This document shows positions 8,994 to 19,803 of a stretch of 64,000 nucleotides of DNA, in pieces. Source of the stretch: Blastococcus litoris (GTDB lineage Bacteria; Actinomycetota; Actinomycetes; Mycobacteriales; Geodermatophilaceae); assembly GCF_003075095.1 (NCBI RefSeq), contig NZ_QCZF01000002.1:310001-374000 (forward strand), in the 5' to 3' direction. The notes beneath the pieces were generated by a model. It was not told the DNA's origin. It searched no databases and saw only the letters and a list, made by a program, of their open reading frames with translations. The stretch's first letter is position 1. Every line of letters starts with the position of its first letter. Both the position numbers and the translations under genes were made by a program.

Positions 8994-11084
8994 TCAGCGC
9001 ATCTGCGCGACCCAGGCCACCGCTTCCCGCGCCTGCTGGCGCCGGCGCTCGTAGGTGGCGCCGACGACGAGCAGCAGCAGCCCCGCGGTGCCGAGCGTGA
9101 CCCAGCGCGGCAGCAGTGGCGCGTAGGGCCCGAGCCGGCCGACGGCGACGAGCAGCAGCACGCCGGCGCCGACCACGAACGGTGCCTGCCGGTGCAGGAC
9201 GGTGCCCGCGACCGTGAGCAGCGCCGCCGCCGCGATCACGAGGACCAGCCGGAGCGCCGACGGCTCGGCGACGACGACCAGCGCCGAGGGGACCAGCGCC
9301 ACCCCGGCCGCCGCCCCCTCGGAGGCCCAGGACGGCGCCCCCGCCCGCAGCTGCGGCAGGGCCACGACCAGCAGCCCGAGCGCGGCGGGCAGCGTGTAGG
9401 CCTCCACCGTCTCGACGCCCGCCCCGCCGACCGCGATCCACGCGGCGACGACGAGGTCGGCCACCGCCACGACCCCCACCCAGCGGCGGGAGGCGACGAT
9501 CGCGTAGGCGCCGGCCGCCACGCCCGCGATGCCGAGCTGGACCGCGACCTGGCCCCATGCCCCGACGGCGCCGCTCGTCGCGCCCGCCGCCAGGCCCGCC
9601 AGCGCGCCCGCGCCGGCCGCCGTCCACTCCTCGGGGTGCCCGGTGCGGAGGGTCGCGAGCGCGAACGCGGCCGCGGCCAGCAGCGCGAGGAGCAGTCCGG
9701 CGACGGGAGCGGTGAGGACGTCGTCCGCACGGGCGAGCAGCACCGCGCATCCCGGGGCCAGGATCGACGCGGCGGTCGCGGGCGGGCGCAGCAGGGGGAG
9801 CCGGACCGCGGCCAGGGCGGCGGGCGCCGTCGCGACCAGCGCGAGGACGGCCAGCTCCGCGTAGCGCCGGTCCTCGGCGAGCAGCAGCGCGTGCGCGCCG
9901 GCCAGGAGCCCGCCAGCGGCCACGAGGGCGGCCGTGGGAGCGGTCCGGGGCGCGGTGAGGACGGCGGCCGCGAGGGCGCCCAGGCCGACACCGGCTGCCA
10001 CCCACCAGCCCTGGTCACCGGCCGCCCTGAGCGAGCCGGCCAGCGCGAGGCCCACCACGGCGCCGACCGCGCCGGGCCGGAGCTCGGCGAAGCGGGGGAC
10101 GGGGCGCCGGCGGTCGGCCACCAGCGCCGCGGCTCCGGCGAGCACCAGGACGCCGGTCGCCGCCCAGGAGTCGCCGACGCCGCCGACCCACGCGGTCGCC
10201 AGACCGCCGAGCGTGCCGACCACGGCGAGGACCGCAGCGAGGACCGTGGCGACAGGCGCCAGCGGACGCCGCAGGCGGACGGCCGCCACCAGGTCCACGG
10301 CGGCCGTCCCGAGCGCGACGGCGACCCCGGCGGGGCCGGTGAGCAACGCGCCGGTGAGGAGCAGGAAGGGCAGCGGCTGGGCGGCGAGCAGCGCGGCCAG
10401 CGGCCAGGTCGCCGTCGTGCGGGTCAGCCGCCCCAGGGCGAGCGCGACCACCACGACGACGGCGGAGGAGACCGCCCACCAGACGCGCAGCGGGACCTCC
10501 TCCAGCCGGAAGAGGCCGAGCGCCCGGGCCGCGCCGAGGTCGATGGCCAGCAGTGCCGCGCCCGCCGCGGCGAGCGCCTCCTCGGTGGCGCGCAGGCCGC
10601 GCCGGGCGGTCACGGCCGAGGCGGCGCAGGCGGCCGCGGTGGCCGTGAGCATGACGCCCGCCTGGAACGCCAGCCCGAACCGGGTCCACGCGACGGCGAC
10701 GAAGGTGATGGCGGCCGCGACGACCAGCAGCGCCCCCAGCCCGAGCAGGACCTCCTGCGGGCTGAGCCGGCGCCGCGGTGTGGCCGGTGGTGCGGGCGCC
10801 GGCGGGCGCCACGGCGGAGGCGCGGCGGGCTGCGGCGGCACCCAGGTCGGGGGAGCGGCCGGGACGGGAGCCGCGGCACCCGGCGCGGTGGCGCGCAGCG
10901 TGGCCAGCAGCTGGTCCCGCTCGCGGGCCAGCTCGGCCATCGTCGTCCCGATCCGCGCCACGACCAGCGCGGACTGCAGCGCGGCCGGCAGACCGCAGGA
11001 GGGGCACGGACCGGGGCCGATGCCACCCACCGGCCGCCCGCAGACCGGGCAGGTCGGCACCCACGGGGCCCCGTGCGGGTTCAT
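8994..11084 (-). CDS. Zinc-ribbon polytopic membrane protein
   Basis: The 696-residue protein starts with a four-cysteine zinc ribbon (C12, C15, C27, C30). A helical stretch and a Pro-rich linker (about 70-110) lead to about 18-20 membrane segments. The membrane part is paralogous to the 602-residue product just downstream, which lacks the zinc ribbon. The ATG at 11084 was chosen because the ribbon begins immediately after it; an in-frame TTG at 11138 would only add a poorly conserved-looking extension. The two genes are 39 bp apart and probably co-expressed. The ribbon could bind a partner or nucleic acid at the cytoplasmic face, but nothing in the sequence fixes a substrate. Confidence 0.75.
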   Translation of the reverse strand: MNPHGAPWVPTCPVCGRPVGGIGPGPCPSCGLPAALQSALVVARIGTTMAELARERDQLLATLRATAPGAAAPVPAAPPTWVPPQPAAPPPWRPPAPAPPATPRRRLSPQEVLLGLGALLVVAAAITFVAVAWTRFGLAFQAGVMLTATAAACAASAVTARRGLRATEEALAAAGAALLAIDLGAARALGLFRLEEVPLRVWWAVSSAVVVVVALALGRLTRTTATWPLAALLAAQPLPFLLLTGALLTGPAGVAVALGTAAVDLVAAVRLRRPLAPVATVLAAVLAVVGTLGGLATAWVGGVGDSWAATGVLVLAGAAALVADRRRPVPRFAELRPGAVGAVVGLALAGSLRAAGDQGWWVAAGVGLGALAAAVLTAPRTAPTAALVAAGGLLAGAHALLLAEDRRYAELAVLALVATAPAALAAVRLPLLRPPATAASILAPGCAVLLARADDVLTAPVAGLLLALLAAAAFALATLRTGHPEEWTAAGAGALAGLAAGATSGAVGAWGQVAVQLGIAGVAAGAYAIVASRRWVGVVAVADLVVAAWIAVGGAGVETVEAYTLPAALGLLVVALPQLRAGAPSWASEGAAAGVALVPSALVVVAEPSALRLVLVIAAAALLTVAGTVLHRQAPFVVGAGVLLLVAVGRLGPYAPLLPRWVTLGTAGLLLLVVGATYERRRQQAREAVAWVAQMR

Positions 11085-11202
11085 GGGGGCATCCTGGCGT
11101 GCCACGAGACCGCGCGGTGCCGATGATCGCGGCAACACGCCCGCGCGGGTGATGCCGCCGATGTCACCACGAAAGCGTTCGGAACATCACCCGGTGAGCG
11201 CC

Positions 11203-11208
11203 TACCCT
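11203..11208 (+). promoter_or_regulatory. -10 box, leaderless promoter of the ABC-F gene
   Basis: TACCCT ends 7 nt before the GTG start at 11216, with no Shine-Dalgarno sequence between them. Confidence 0.5.
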
Positions 11209-11215
11209 GGGTTCA

Positions 11216-12817
<1,602 letters not shown>

Positions 12818-12933
12818 GGCCGGGTTCTCCTCGCGAGCCATGCGAACTCGTGGTCATCAGCCGCTGACGACCAGGACATCACATGGCTCGGCCTGGCTGC
12901 CGCCCATCGGCGGGGAGGAGCCGGCGCCGCTGG

Positions 12934-13584
12934 TCAGCCGGCGGGTGGGCTGTCTGCGGAGGCGATCACCGCGAGCAAGGAGGTGGTCGCGTCATCGCTC
13001 TGCACCGCTCCCACGCCGGGATGCCGCGAGTACTGATCGGGAGCGTCCATCAGGGCGAGGGCCTGTCTGGCGAGATCCGCAGCGGTGCGGTTCTCACCCC
13101 GGGCCGAGGCGATCCGGGCCGAGGCCGTGAGATAGCGGAAGCGGTTCGCGTAGAAGGCGCTGACCGAACTCTGGTCGGCCCCGGCCAGCGTCGCCGCCGC
13201 ATCGTCCGCCCGACCCCGGTCCAGCAGCACCTCGGCGAGCGACACCTCGGTCATGCCCATCGTGCCGTTGAGGGGTCGGAAGGTCAGGACGAGGCGGTAC
13301 CGACGCTCCGCCTCGTCGAGCCGGCCGCGCTTCCGGGCCACGCCGCCCAGGCATTCGTGCACGTAGCGCACGAAGAAGTCGCCCGGGTGCTCGCGCAGGA
13401 AGCGCTCGTACAGCCCCACTGCCTCATCGAGGAGGCCGGCGTCCTCGAGCGCCGCTGCCTTGATCTTCAGGTACTGCGATCGCGAACCCCGTGATCGACC
13501 GAGGCGCTGCTCGAAGTCGGCCCGCGCGGCAGCATCCCAGTCCCGAGTGCGGTACCACTGCTCCACGAGCGGCACCCTGGGCAA
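12934..13584 (-). CDS. TPR-repeat protein
   Basis: The 216-residue soluble protein consists of helical hairpins with TPR-like spacing (for example DEAVGLYERFLREHPGD and DEAERRYRLVL). It lacks a signal peptide and any catalytic motif, so it is most likely a protein-interaction module. The start is unsettled: the frame opens with TTG at 13584, and a GTG nine bases further in (13575) is equally possible. It is convergent with the ABC-F gene and has about 200 bp of uninformative DNA upstream, before the HTH gene on the other strand. No partner is identifiable from the neighbourhood. Confidence 0.65.
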   Translation of the reverse strand: MPRVPLVEQWYRTRDWDAAARADFEQRLGRSRGSRSQYLKIKAAALEDAGLLDEAVGLYERFLREHPGDFFVRYVHECLGGVARKRGRLDEAERRYRLVLTFRPLNGTMGMTEVSLAEVLLDRGRADDAAATLAGADQSSVSAFYANRFRYLTASARIASARGENRTAADLARQALALMDAPDQYSRHPGVGAVQSDDATTSLLAVIASADSPPAG

Positions 13585-13786
13585 CCGCGACGCCGGGTCC
13601 CTGCAGGCGGTTGCGCTCGTTCCCGTTCGCGTGGCCGCGCTCCGGCGCGTGGGTGATCATGGGGTCTCGGGATGCCGCGGTCAGCGGGACGGCGGCACCC
13701 GGTGGACGGACTGCCAACACCGGTGACCGGTACGGCCGGTCGAGCCCGGTGCTGACATGGGCCGGCGGCTGACACGGAGGGGAGTC

Positions 13787-14014
13787 ATGGCCGACTCGAG
13801 CACTGCGGATCTCGGCAAGGGCAAGCGGATCACCGGAGGGGACCGGTCGACGCTGGCCGATGATCTCCGCAAGCGCTACGACGGTGGGGAGAGCATCCGC
13901 TCCCTGGCGACGTCCACGAACCGGTCCTACGGCTTCGTCCACCGTCTCCTCTCGGAGTCCGGGGCGACACTGCGCAGCCGCGGTGGAGCCAACCGGAATA
14001 GTAAGAAGGCGTGA
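13787..14014 (+). CDS. Short helix-turn-helix protein, Rv1473A-like
   Basis: This 75-residue basic protein contains one helix-turn-helix (about 28-60: DLRKRYDGGESIRSL then RSYGFVHRLL) and an RGG-rich tail. The pattern recalls the small actinobacterial HTH family represented by Rv1473A next to Rv1473 and echA12 in M. tuberculosis, and the same neighbours occur here. The start at 13787 is favoured over an upstream ATG at 13757 by a GGAGGGGA ribosome site directly before it. Its stop overlaps the GTG start of the crotonase gene by 4 bp, so the two are translationally coupled. The DNA target is unknown. Confidence 0.75.
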   Translation: MADSSTADLGKGKRITGGDRSTLADDLRKRYDGGESIRSLATSTNRSYGFVHRLLSESGATLRSRGGANRNSKKA

Positions 14015-14793
14015 CCGCAGAAGACCTCGAGAACAACGGCTGGATCCGCACGAGCCGGGACGGCGCCGTCCTCACCGTCACCCTCGACCGCGCCGACCAG
14101 CTCAACGCCCAGACCCCGGCCACCTGGAACGCTCTGGCCGCCGTCGGCGACTCGCTCGACGACGACGTCCGCGTGGTGGTGGTGCGCGGTGAGGGGCGCT
14201 CCTTCTCCGCGGGCCTCGACCGCAGCCTGTTCAGCGCCGAGCGCTCGACCGACGGCGGGCTCGGCGAGCTCGGGCACATGTCCGCCGAGGACGCGCAGGA
14301 GCGGATCCGCACCTACCAGCGCGGGTTCCGGTGGCTCCGGTCGCCGTCCGTCGTGTCCGTCGCCGCGGTGCAGGGGCACGCGATCGGCGCCGGCGCGCAG
14401 CTGGCACTCGCCTGCGACCTGCGCGTCTTCGCCGACGACGCCCAGCTGCGCCTGCCCGAGGCCACGCTCGGCCTGGTGCCCGACCTGACCGGCACGAGCA
14501 CGCTCATGGAGCTGGTCGGCTACTCGCGCGCCATGGAGATCTGCCTGACCGGCCGCGCCGTCAAGGCCGCCGAGGCGCAGGCCATCGGGCTGGCCAACGC
14601 CGTCGTCCCGGCGGCGGACCTCGACGCGACGGTCGCCGACCTGGTCGCCGCGATCACCGCCGCGCCGGTCGCCGCCAGCCGGGCGACGGCCGCCCTCGTG
14701 CGCTCGGCCGTCCGCAACGACCCCGAGCAGCAGGACGCCGCCGAGCGCGCAGCCCAGGTGCGGCGACTGCACGAACTCGTCGGCAGGGGCTGA
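14011..14793 (+). CDS. Enoyl-CoA hydratase/isomerase family protein, EchA12-like
   Basis: A crotonase-fold enzyme of 260 residues, probably acting on acyl-CoA in fatty-acid degradation. The oxyanion-hole segments are visible: GEGRSFSAGLD (about 59-69) and GHAIGAGAQLALACDLR (about 122-138). The PEATLGLVPD segment (about 150) belongs to the active-site helix region. Its GTG start overlaps the stop of the HTH gene by 4 bp. Position next to Rv1473- and Rv1473A-like genes makes it the positional counterpart of M. tuberculosis echA12. The exact substrate and whether it is a hydratase or an isomerase cannot be read from the sequence. Confidence 0.88.
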   Translation: MTAEDLENNGWIRTSRDGAVLTVTLDRADQLNAQTPATWNALAAVGDSLDDDVRVVVVRGEGRSFSAGLDRSLFSAERSTDGGLGELGHMSAEDAQERIRTYQRGFRWLRSPSVVSVAAVQGHAIGAGAQLALACDLRVFADDAQLRLPEATLGLVPDLTGTSTLMELVGYSRAMEICLTGRAVKAAEAQAIGLANAVVPAADLDATVADLVAAITAAPVAASRATAALVRSAVRNDPEQQDAAERAAQVRRLHELVGRG

Positions 14794-14872
14794 CACACTC
14801 CGGCGGAAGAGCCCACCCCCGTCCGGCGTTGCCGGTGGGTGGCGGGACGTCCCCGCACGAGGAGGTTGTCGC

Positions 14873-16759
14873 GTGAGCACCCCGGCGATGGCCGCCATGC
14901 GTTCCTTGCGCAACGACCCGGGCGCGGCGTCCCGCGAGCTGCCGAAGGGCACCGTGCGGCGGGTCCTCGGCGTCGCCCGGCCCTACCGGCGGGAGCTGAC
15001 GTACTTCCTCCTGCTCGTGACCGGGTCGTCGGTGATCGGCGTCGTCACCCCGCTGCTCGCCGGCGACATCGTCAACCGCATCTCCCGGCTGGACGGGACG
15101 GCCGGAGACATCGTCCGCATCGCCCTGTTCATCGCCGGCCTGGCGGTGGTGGACGCCGCGATCTCCGTGGCGACGCGGTGGTTCTCCGCCCGCATCGGCG
15201 AGGGCGTCATCTACGACCTGCGCAGCAGGGTCTTCGAGCACGTCCAGCGGATGCCGCTCGCCTTCTTCACCCGCACCCAGACCGGCGCGCTGGTCAGCCG
15301 GCTGAACAACGACGTGATCGGGGCGCAGCGGGCGTTCACCTCCACCCTCTCCGGCGTGGTCTCGAACGTGATCGGCCTGGTCCTCACCGCCGGCGTGATG
15401 CTGACGCTGTCGTGGCAGATCACCCTGCTGTCGCTGGTGATGGTCCCGCTGTTCGTGCTCCCCGCGCGCCGCATCGGCAAGCGCCTGCAGGAGATCACGC
15501 GGGAGTCCTACGGGCTCAACGCGTCGATGAACGCGACCATGACCGAGCGGTTCAACGTCGCGGGCGCGCTGCTGGTCAAGCTGTTCGGTCGCCAGTCGTC
15601 GGAGGCCGAGGCGTTCCGCGGCCGCGCTGCCCGCGTCCGCGACATCGGCGTCCTCTCGGCGATGTACGGCCGCACCTTCTTCACCGCCCTGACCCTCGTC
15701 GCCGCACTGGCCACCGCGCTCGTCTACGGGCTCGGCGGCTGGCTGGCGTTCACCGGCTCGCTCAGCGCCGGTGACGTGGTGGCCCTGGCGCTGCTGCTGT
15801 CGCGGCTCTACGGCCCGCTCACCGCGCTGGCCAACGTCCGCGTCGACGTCATGAGCGCGATGGTCAGCTTCGACCGGGTCTTCGAGGTCCTCGACCTGCA
15901 GCCGATGATCCGCGAGGCGCCCGACGCCGTCCCGGTGCCCGCCGACGACCGGTCGATCGAGTTCGACTCGGTGTCCTTCAGCTACCCGTCGGCGCAGGAC
16001 GTCTCGCTGCCGTCACTGGAAGAGGTGTCCCTGCCCGAGCACGGGGGGCCGGTCGACGTCCTGCACGACGTCTCGTTCCGGGTGGAACCCGGCCAGCTGG
16101 TGGCCCTAGTCGGGCACTCCGGCGCCGGGAAGTCGACCATCGCCAACCTCGTGCCGCGCATCTACGACGTCACCGGCGGGTCGGTGCGGGTGGGGGGCAT
16201 CGACGTCCGGACGGCGACGCTCGACTCGCTGCGCGACTCGATCGGCGTGGTCAGCCAGGACGCCCACCTGTTCCACGACTCGATCCGGGCCAACCTGCTC
16301 TACGCCCGTCCCGATGCGGGCGAGACGGAGCTGTGGACGGCGCTGGAGGGTGCGCGGATCGCGGCACTCGTGCGGTCGCTGCCGGAGGGCCTGGACACCG
16401 TCGTCGGCGACCGCGGCTACCGCATGTCGGGCGGCGAGAAGCAGCGGCTGGCCATCGCCCGCGTCCTGCTCAAGGCGCCCGGGATCGTAATCCTCGACGA
16501 GGCGACCGCCCACCTGGACAGCGAGTCCGAGGTCGCCGTCCAGCACGCGCTGGACGCCGCGCTCAGCGGTCGCACGTCGCTGGTCATCGCGCACCGGCTG
16601 TCCACCATCCGGAGCGCCGACCAGATCCTCGTCATCGAGAACGGTCGCGTCGCGGAGTCCGGCACGCACGACGAGCTGCTGGCCCTGCGGGGGAGGTACG
16701 CCGACCTGTACCGGACGCAGTTCGCGGCGGGCGCCGACACCCAGCCGGCCGTCGCCTGA
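14873..16759 (+). CDS. ABC exporter, fused permease-ATPase half transporter
   Basis: The 628-residue protein carries an ABC_membrane domain of six helices (about 30-330) followed by an ATPase domain. The ATPase has Walker A GHSGAGKST near 413-421, signature MSGGEKQR near 517, Walker B ILDEAT near 540 and the H-loop SLVIAHRLSTI near 575. Half transporters like this dimerise and export lipids or drugs. An insertion of about 25 residues rich in Ser/Leu/Glu sits between the first strand of the ATPase and the Walker A region. The GTG start has a strong GAGGAGG ribosome site. No partner half transporter is adjacent, so a homodimer is likely. The substrate is unknown. Confidence 0.92.
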   Translation: MSTPAMAAMRSLRNDPGAASRELPKGTVRRVLGVARPYRRELTYFLLLVTGSSVIGVVTPLLAGDIVNRISRLDGTAGDIVRIALFIAGLAVVDAAISVATRWFSARIGEGVIYDLRSRVFEHVQRMPLAFFTRTQTGALVSRLNNDVIGAQRAFTSTLSGVVSNVIGLVLTAGVMLTLSWQITLLSLVMVPLFVLPARRIGKRLQEITRESYGLNASMNATMTERFNVAGALLVKLFGRQSSEAEAFRGRAARVRDIGVLSAMYGRTFFTALTLVAALATALVYGLGGWLAFTGSLSAGDVVALALLLSRLYGPLTALANVRVDVMSAMVSFDRVFEVLDLQPMIREAPDAVPVPADDRSIEFDSVSFSYPSAQDVSLPSLEEVSLPEHGGPVDVLHDVSFRVEPGQLVALVGHSGAGKSTIANLVPRIYDVTGGSVRVGGIDVRTATLDSLRDSIGVVSQDAHLFHDSIRANLLYARPDAGETELWTALEGARIAALVRSLPEGLDTVVGDRGYRMSGGEKQRLAIARVLLKAPGIVILDEATAHLDSESEVAVQHALDAALSGRTSLVIAHRLSTIRSADQILVIENGRVAESGTHDELLALRGRYADLYRTQFAAGADTQPAVA

Positions 16760-16792
16760 CGGCGGGCCGGGGTCGGCTCCGACGCGAGCCGG

Positions 16793-18268
16793 TCAGAGGA
16801 GGACGTCGTGCGCGTCCCAGCCCCAGCCCACGACCCGGTGCGGGGAGACCGGTCCGCGAGTGGCCCCTGTCGGGTACAACCACCGCTCCCAGGAGCTGCG
16901 GTTCCGGGCGAACAGGTCGGGGACGCCGTCACCGGTGACGTCGGCCGTCGCGGTCAGCAGGTCGTGGCCGCTCCAGCCGGAGCCGAGGAAGCGCGGGGCG
17001 GCCCAGCTGCTGTCCGGCGCACCGGGGTAGAGCAGCAGGGTGCCGTCGGTCCGGTTCCGGGCCCAGAGGTCCGCGTGGCCGTCGCCGGTCACGTCGCCGG
17101 GGGAGACCAGCTGGTCGAAGCCCTGCCACCCGAAGCCCACCGCCCGCGGTGCCTGCCAGGTGCCGCCAGGGCCTCCGGGGTAGAGCACCAGGGTGCCGTC
17201 GGCCCTGTTCCGGGCCCACAGGTCCGGCAGCCCGTCGGCTGTGACGTCACCGGGTGCCATCAGGGCATCCATGCCCTGCCAGCCGATGCCCACCTGCCGC
17301 GGGGCGCCGAAGCTGCCGGCGCCGTCGCCCGGGTACAGCCACAGCACTCCCGAGGCGTCGCGTGCCCACATGTCCGCCCGGCCGTCCGCGGTCACGTCGG
17401 GGGTGATGACCATCGCGGTCATCGACTGCCAGCCGACGCCGACGACACGGCTCCCCAGCGACCCGCCGCTGCCGTCACCGGGGTACAGGAACAGCTGACC
17501 GGTAGCCCGCTGGCGGCCGAGGCCGTCGGGGATCGCGTCGCCGTCGAGGTCGCGGGACGCCGACGAGGCGGCGTTCTCCGGCCTGGAGGCCAGCGGCGGG
17601 CACGCGGTGTACCGGGGGCCGGTGTAGGCCGGGGCGAGCTCGTCGGCGTAGACGCGGCACGGTCCCCGGTCCTGCTGGGTGATGGCGGTGCCGGTCCACC
17701 ACGAGGTGCGCCCCATCGCGCCGTCCCAGCTCAGGCTGAAGTGGATGTGGTCGGTGTGCGCGTTCGGCCCGCTGTAGGGCCGCCAGCCGGCCGCGGCGTT
17801 GTTCGCCGACCAGATCGAGCGGTTCCAGATCAGGTACATGACACCCAGACGGCGTGCGTTCCCGCCCATGTTGCCGCCCGCGTCGGGGCCGACGAGCCAC
17901 TGCAGGACGGCCTCGGCGTGCTGGCGCTCGACGGGGTCGTTGACGTTGAGCATCCAGTCCCAGGCGCGCCCCTCCTTGTGCTCGCTGGTCCCACCGATCG
18001 AGCAGGCGCGCGTGATGCCGCCGTCGCGGCCGACGCCGTACGTGCTCAGGATGAGCGACCGGAGTGCGGCGGTGCCGGGCTGGGCGACCGGGCTGCAGGA
18101 GTTCTGCTCGTGGTACTCGGCGTACGGGTCCGGAGCGGTCTGCGGGGCCACCGGCGGAACGGGCGGCCCGCCGGCGTGAGCGGGAGCCGCGGTGAGGAGG
18201 ACCGTAGCCGCGGTCACGCAGGCCACCAGGACGGTGTACGCGGATCGGGTCGCGCCGAGGGGGAGCAT
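16793..18268 (-). CDS. Secreted M15-like peptidoglycan hydrolase with FG-GAP repeats
   Basis: The 491-residue protein has a Sec signal peptide (about 1-32, cleavage after AHA). Residues about 60-200 carry the VanY-type zinc signature SxHxxGxAxD (H97, D104) and an HTDHIH motif (171-176), so a D,D- or L,D-carboxypeptidase-like fold is probable. Residues about 245-491 hold five FG-GAP/VCBS-type repeats with DVTADG or DVTGDG calcium loops, each ending in a WARN or FARN element, probably forming a propeller. It faces away from the SnoaL-like gene, and a perfect 22-bp palindrome at 18359 lies 90 bp upstream. The same palindrome precedes the RipA-like gene, which suggests shared control of wall enzymes. 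Catalysis is inferred from motifs only. Confidence 0.82.
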   Translation of the reverse strand: MLPLGATRSAYTVLVACVTAATVLLTAAPAHAGGPPVPPVAPQTAPDPYAEYHEQNSCSPVAQPGTAALRSLILSTYGVGRDGGITRACSIGGTSEHKEGRAWDWMLNVNDPVERQHAEAVLQWLVGPDAGGNMGGNARRLGVMYLIWNRSIWSANNAAAGWRPYSGPNAHTDHIHFSLSWDGAMGRTSWWTGTAITQQDRGPCRVYADELAPAYTGPRYTACPPLASRPENAASSASRDLDGDAIPDGLGRQRATGQLFLYPGDGSGGSLGSRVVGVGWQSMTAMVITPDVTADGRADMWARDASGVLWLYPGDGAGSFGAPRQVGIGWQGMDALMAPGDVTADGLPDLWARNRADGTLVLYPGGPGGTWQAPRAVGFGWQGFDQLVSPGDVTGDGHADLWARNRTDGTLLLYPGAPDSSWAAPRFLGSGWSGHDLLTATADVTGDGVPDLFARNRSSWERWLYPTGATRGPVSPHRVVGWGWDAHDVLL

Positions 18269-18358
18269 GTTCCATCGCTTCCGGGGAGGGGGATGACAGC
18301 TATGGCCTCGTCACCCGCCGGGGTGTCCCTTGAGCGGATCCGCGCAGGCCGCGGCGCC

Positions 18359-18380
18359 GTCTCACCCCGAGGGGTGAGAC
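18359..18380. promoter_or_regulatory. 22-bp palindromic operator candidate, copy 1
   Basis: Two perfect 10-bp arms (GTCTCACCCC and its complement) surround a GA centre; one more base pair on each side also matches. An identical 22-bp element stands at 28033. It lies in a divergent intergenic region, so it is not a terminator. A further CACCC-type half-site follows at about 18391. Confidence 0.6.
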
Positions 18381-18480
18381 GAGGCGTGCGTCACCCCTGG
18401 CTCCCGACGGCGAGCGTCGGACGACGCGCCGACGGCGACCACTACCGTCACTCCTGTCCCGAACCGCACGAGGAGACGAC

Positions 18481-18945
18481 GTGACCGCAGCACACCCGCA
18501 GGACGCCCAGATCCGCGCGCTCTACCACGCGTTCCTCGACGGGTGGAACCGCCGCAGCGGGGCGTCCGTGGCGGCCGGATTCGCCGACGACGGGGACATC
18601 ATCGGCTTCGACGGCACCCACCACCGTGGCCGCCTGTCCATCGCCGCCGACCTGCGGGCGATCTTCGGGAGCCACCAGACCGCCGCCTACGTCGGCGTCG
18701 TCCGATCGGTGCGGCCCATCGCGCCGGGTGTGGCGGTCCTGCTCGCCCACGCCGGGATGATCCCGCCAGGGGAGGCCGACCTCGACCCGGCGCTGCACAC
18801 CGTGCACACGCTGGTGGCGGTCGACGAGGGCGGCGGTCGCTGGCGCATCTCGCTGTTCCAGTCCACGCCCGCGCAGTTCCACGGCTTCCCCGAGGAGCGC
18901 GAGGCACTCACCCAGGAACTGCGTGGCCTCCTCGCCCCGCAGTGA
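18481..18945 (+). CDS. SnoaL-like / DUF4440-type protein
   Basis: The 154-residue protein has the NTF2-like pattern: a helix ending in FLDGWNRRSG, a DGDIIGFDG turn and a later HTVHTLVAVDEGGGRWRIS strand pair. Families of this fold (SgcJ/EcaC, ketosteroid isomerase-like) bind small hydrophobic ligands, and many members are not enzymes. The GTG start has a GAGGAGA ribosome site. The sulfurtransferase gene starts 7 bp after its stop, so the two form an operon. No catalytic Asp/His pair can be assigned with confidence. Confidence 0.75.
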   Translation: MTAAHPQDAQIRALYHAFLDGWNRRSGASVAAGFADDGDIIGFDGTHHRGRLSIAADLRAIFGSHQTAAYVGVVRSVRPIAPGVAVLLAHAGMIPPGEADLDPALHTVHTLVAVDEGGGRWRISLFQSTPAQFHGFPEEREALTQELRGLLAPQ

Positions 18946-18952
18946 GCCGGTC

Positions 18953-19774
18953 GTGAGCGGCGTCCTGATCTCTGCCGCCGAGCTGCGGCGGAGCGGTCGT
19001 GCCGTGCTGCTCGACGTGCGCTGGGCCCTCGGCGACCCGCACGGGCGCGAGCACCACCGGGACGGCCACCTGCCCGGTGCCGTCTTCGTCGACCTCGAGA
19101 CCGAGCTCGCCGATCCGCCGTCACCGCGGGCCGGCCGGCACCCACTGCCCTCGGTGCAGCGACTGCAAGCAGCCGCCCGGCGGTGGGGGATCCACACCGG
19201 GGACCGCGTCGTCGCCTACGACGCGACCGGTGGCCTCGCCGCGGCCCGTGCGTGGTGGCTGCTCCGCTGGGGCGGGCTGGAGGACGTCGTCCTCCTGGAC
19301 GGCGGGCTCGACGCCTGGGTCCGCTCCGGCGGCGCGCTGGAGAGCGGGGGCGTCGAGCCGGAGCCGGGCGACGTCACGCTGACCGGCGGAGGCATGCCGG
19401 TGCTGTCGATCGACGAGGCGGCCGCGCTCCCGTCGTCCGGCGTGCTGCTCGACGCCCGGGCGGGGGAGCGCTACCGCGGGGAGGTGGAGCCGATCGACCC
19501 CCGCGCCGGCCACGTGCCCGGTGCGCTGAGCGCCCCCACCACGGGGAATCTCGCGGAGGACGGCACGTTCCGCTCGCCGGCCGAGCTGCGCGAGCGGTTC
19601 GCCGCCCTGGGCGCCACGCCGGGGACGACCGTCGGTGTCTACTGCGGGTCCGGGGTCACCGCCGCCCACGAGGTCGCGGCGCTGGCAGCAGCCGGCATCG
19701 ACGCCGCCCTGTGGCCGGGCTCGTGGTCGCAGTGGTCGGCGGACCCGGCGCGCCCGGCGGCGACGGGGGCCTGA
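18953..19774 (+). CDS. Thiosulfate/3-mercaptopyruvate sulfurtransferase
   Basis: The 273-residue protein comprises two rhodanese domains. The N-terminal one is inactive, and the C-terminal one carries the active-site loop CGSGVT with C231. This loop is typical of 3-mercaptopyruvate sulfurtransferases; rhodaneses proper usually have CRxGx[RT]. The GTG at 18953 is chosen over 18923 because the earlier start would run into the preceding gene. The protein transfers sulfane sulfur to cyanide or a thiol in the cytoplasm. It shares an operon with the SnoaL-like gene and is followed by a small membrane protein 29 bp later. Confidence 0.9.
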   Translation: MSGVLISAAELRRSGRAVLLDVRWALGDPHGREHHRDGHLPGAVFVDLETELADPPSPRAGRHPLPSVQRLQAAARRWGIHTGDRVVAYDATGGLAAARAWWLLRWGGLEDVVLLDGGLDAWVRSGGALESGGVEPEPGDVTLTGGGMPVLSIDEAAALPSSGVLLDARAGERYRGEVEPIDPRAGHVPGALSAPTTGNLAEDGTFRSPAELRERFAALGATPGTTVGVYCGSGVTAAHEVAALAAAGIDAALWPGSWSQWSADPARPAATGA

Positions 19775-19803
19775 GCCGGTCGCGGTCCTGCCATGCTCCC
19801 GCC

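Noticed and set aside
6855-11126. 1423-residue plus-strand open frame
   Set aside because: It is antisense to the two membrane proteins and its product is a low-complexity Arg/Gly/Gln-rich string, a GC-rich shadow frame.
14011-14312. Minus-strand frames across the crotonase gene
   Set aside because: They are shadows; the plus frame has the crotonase motifs.
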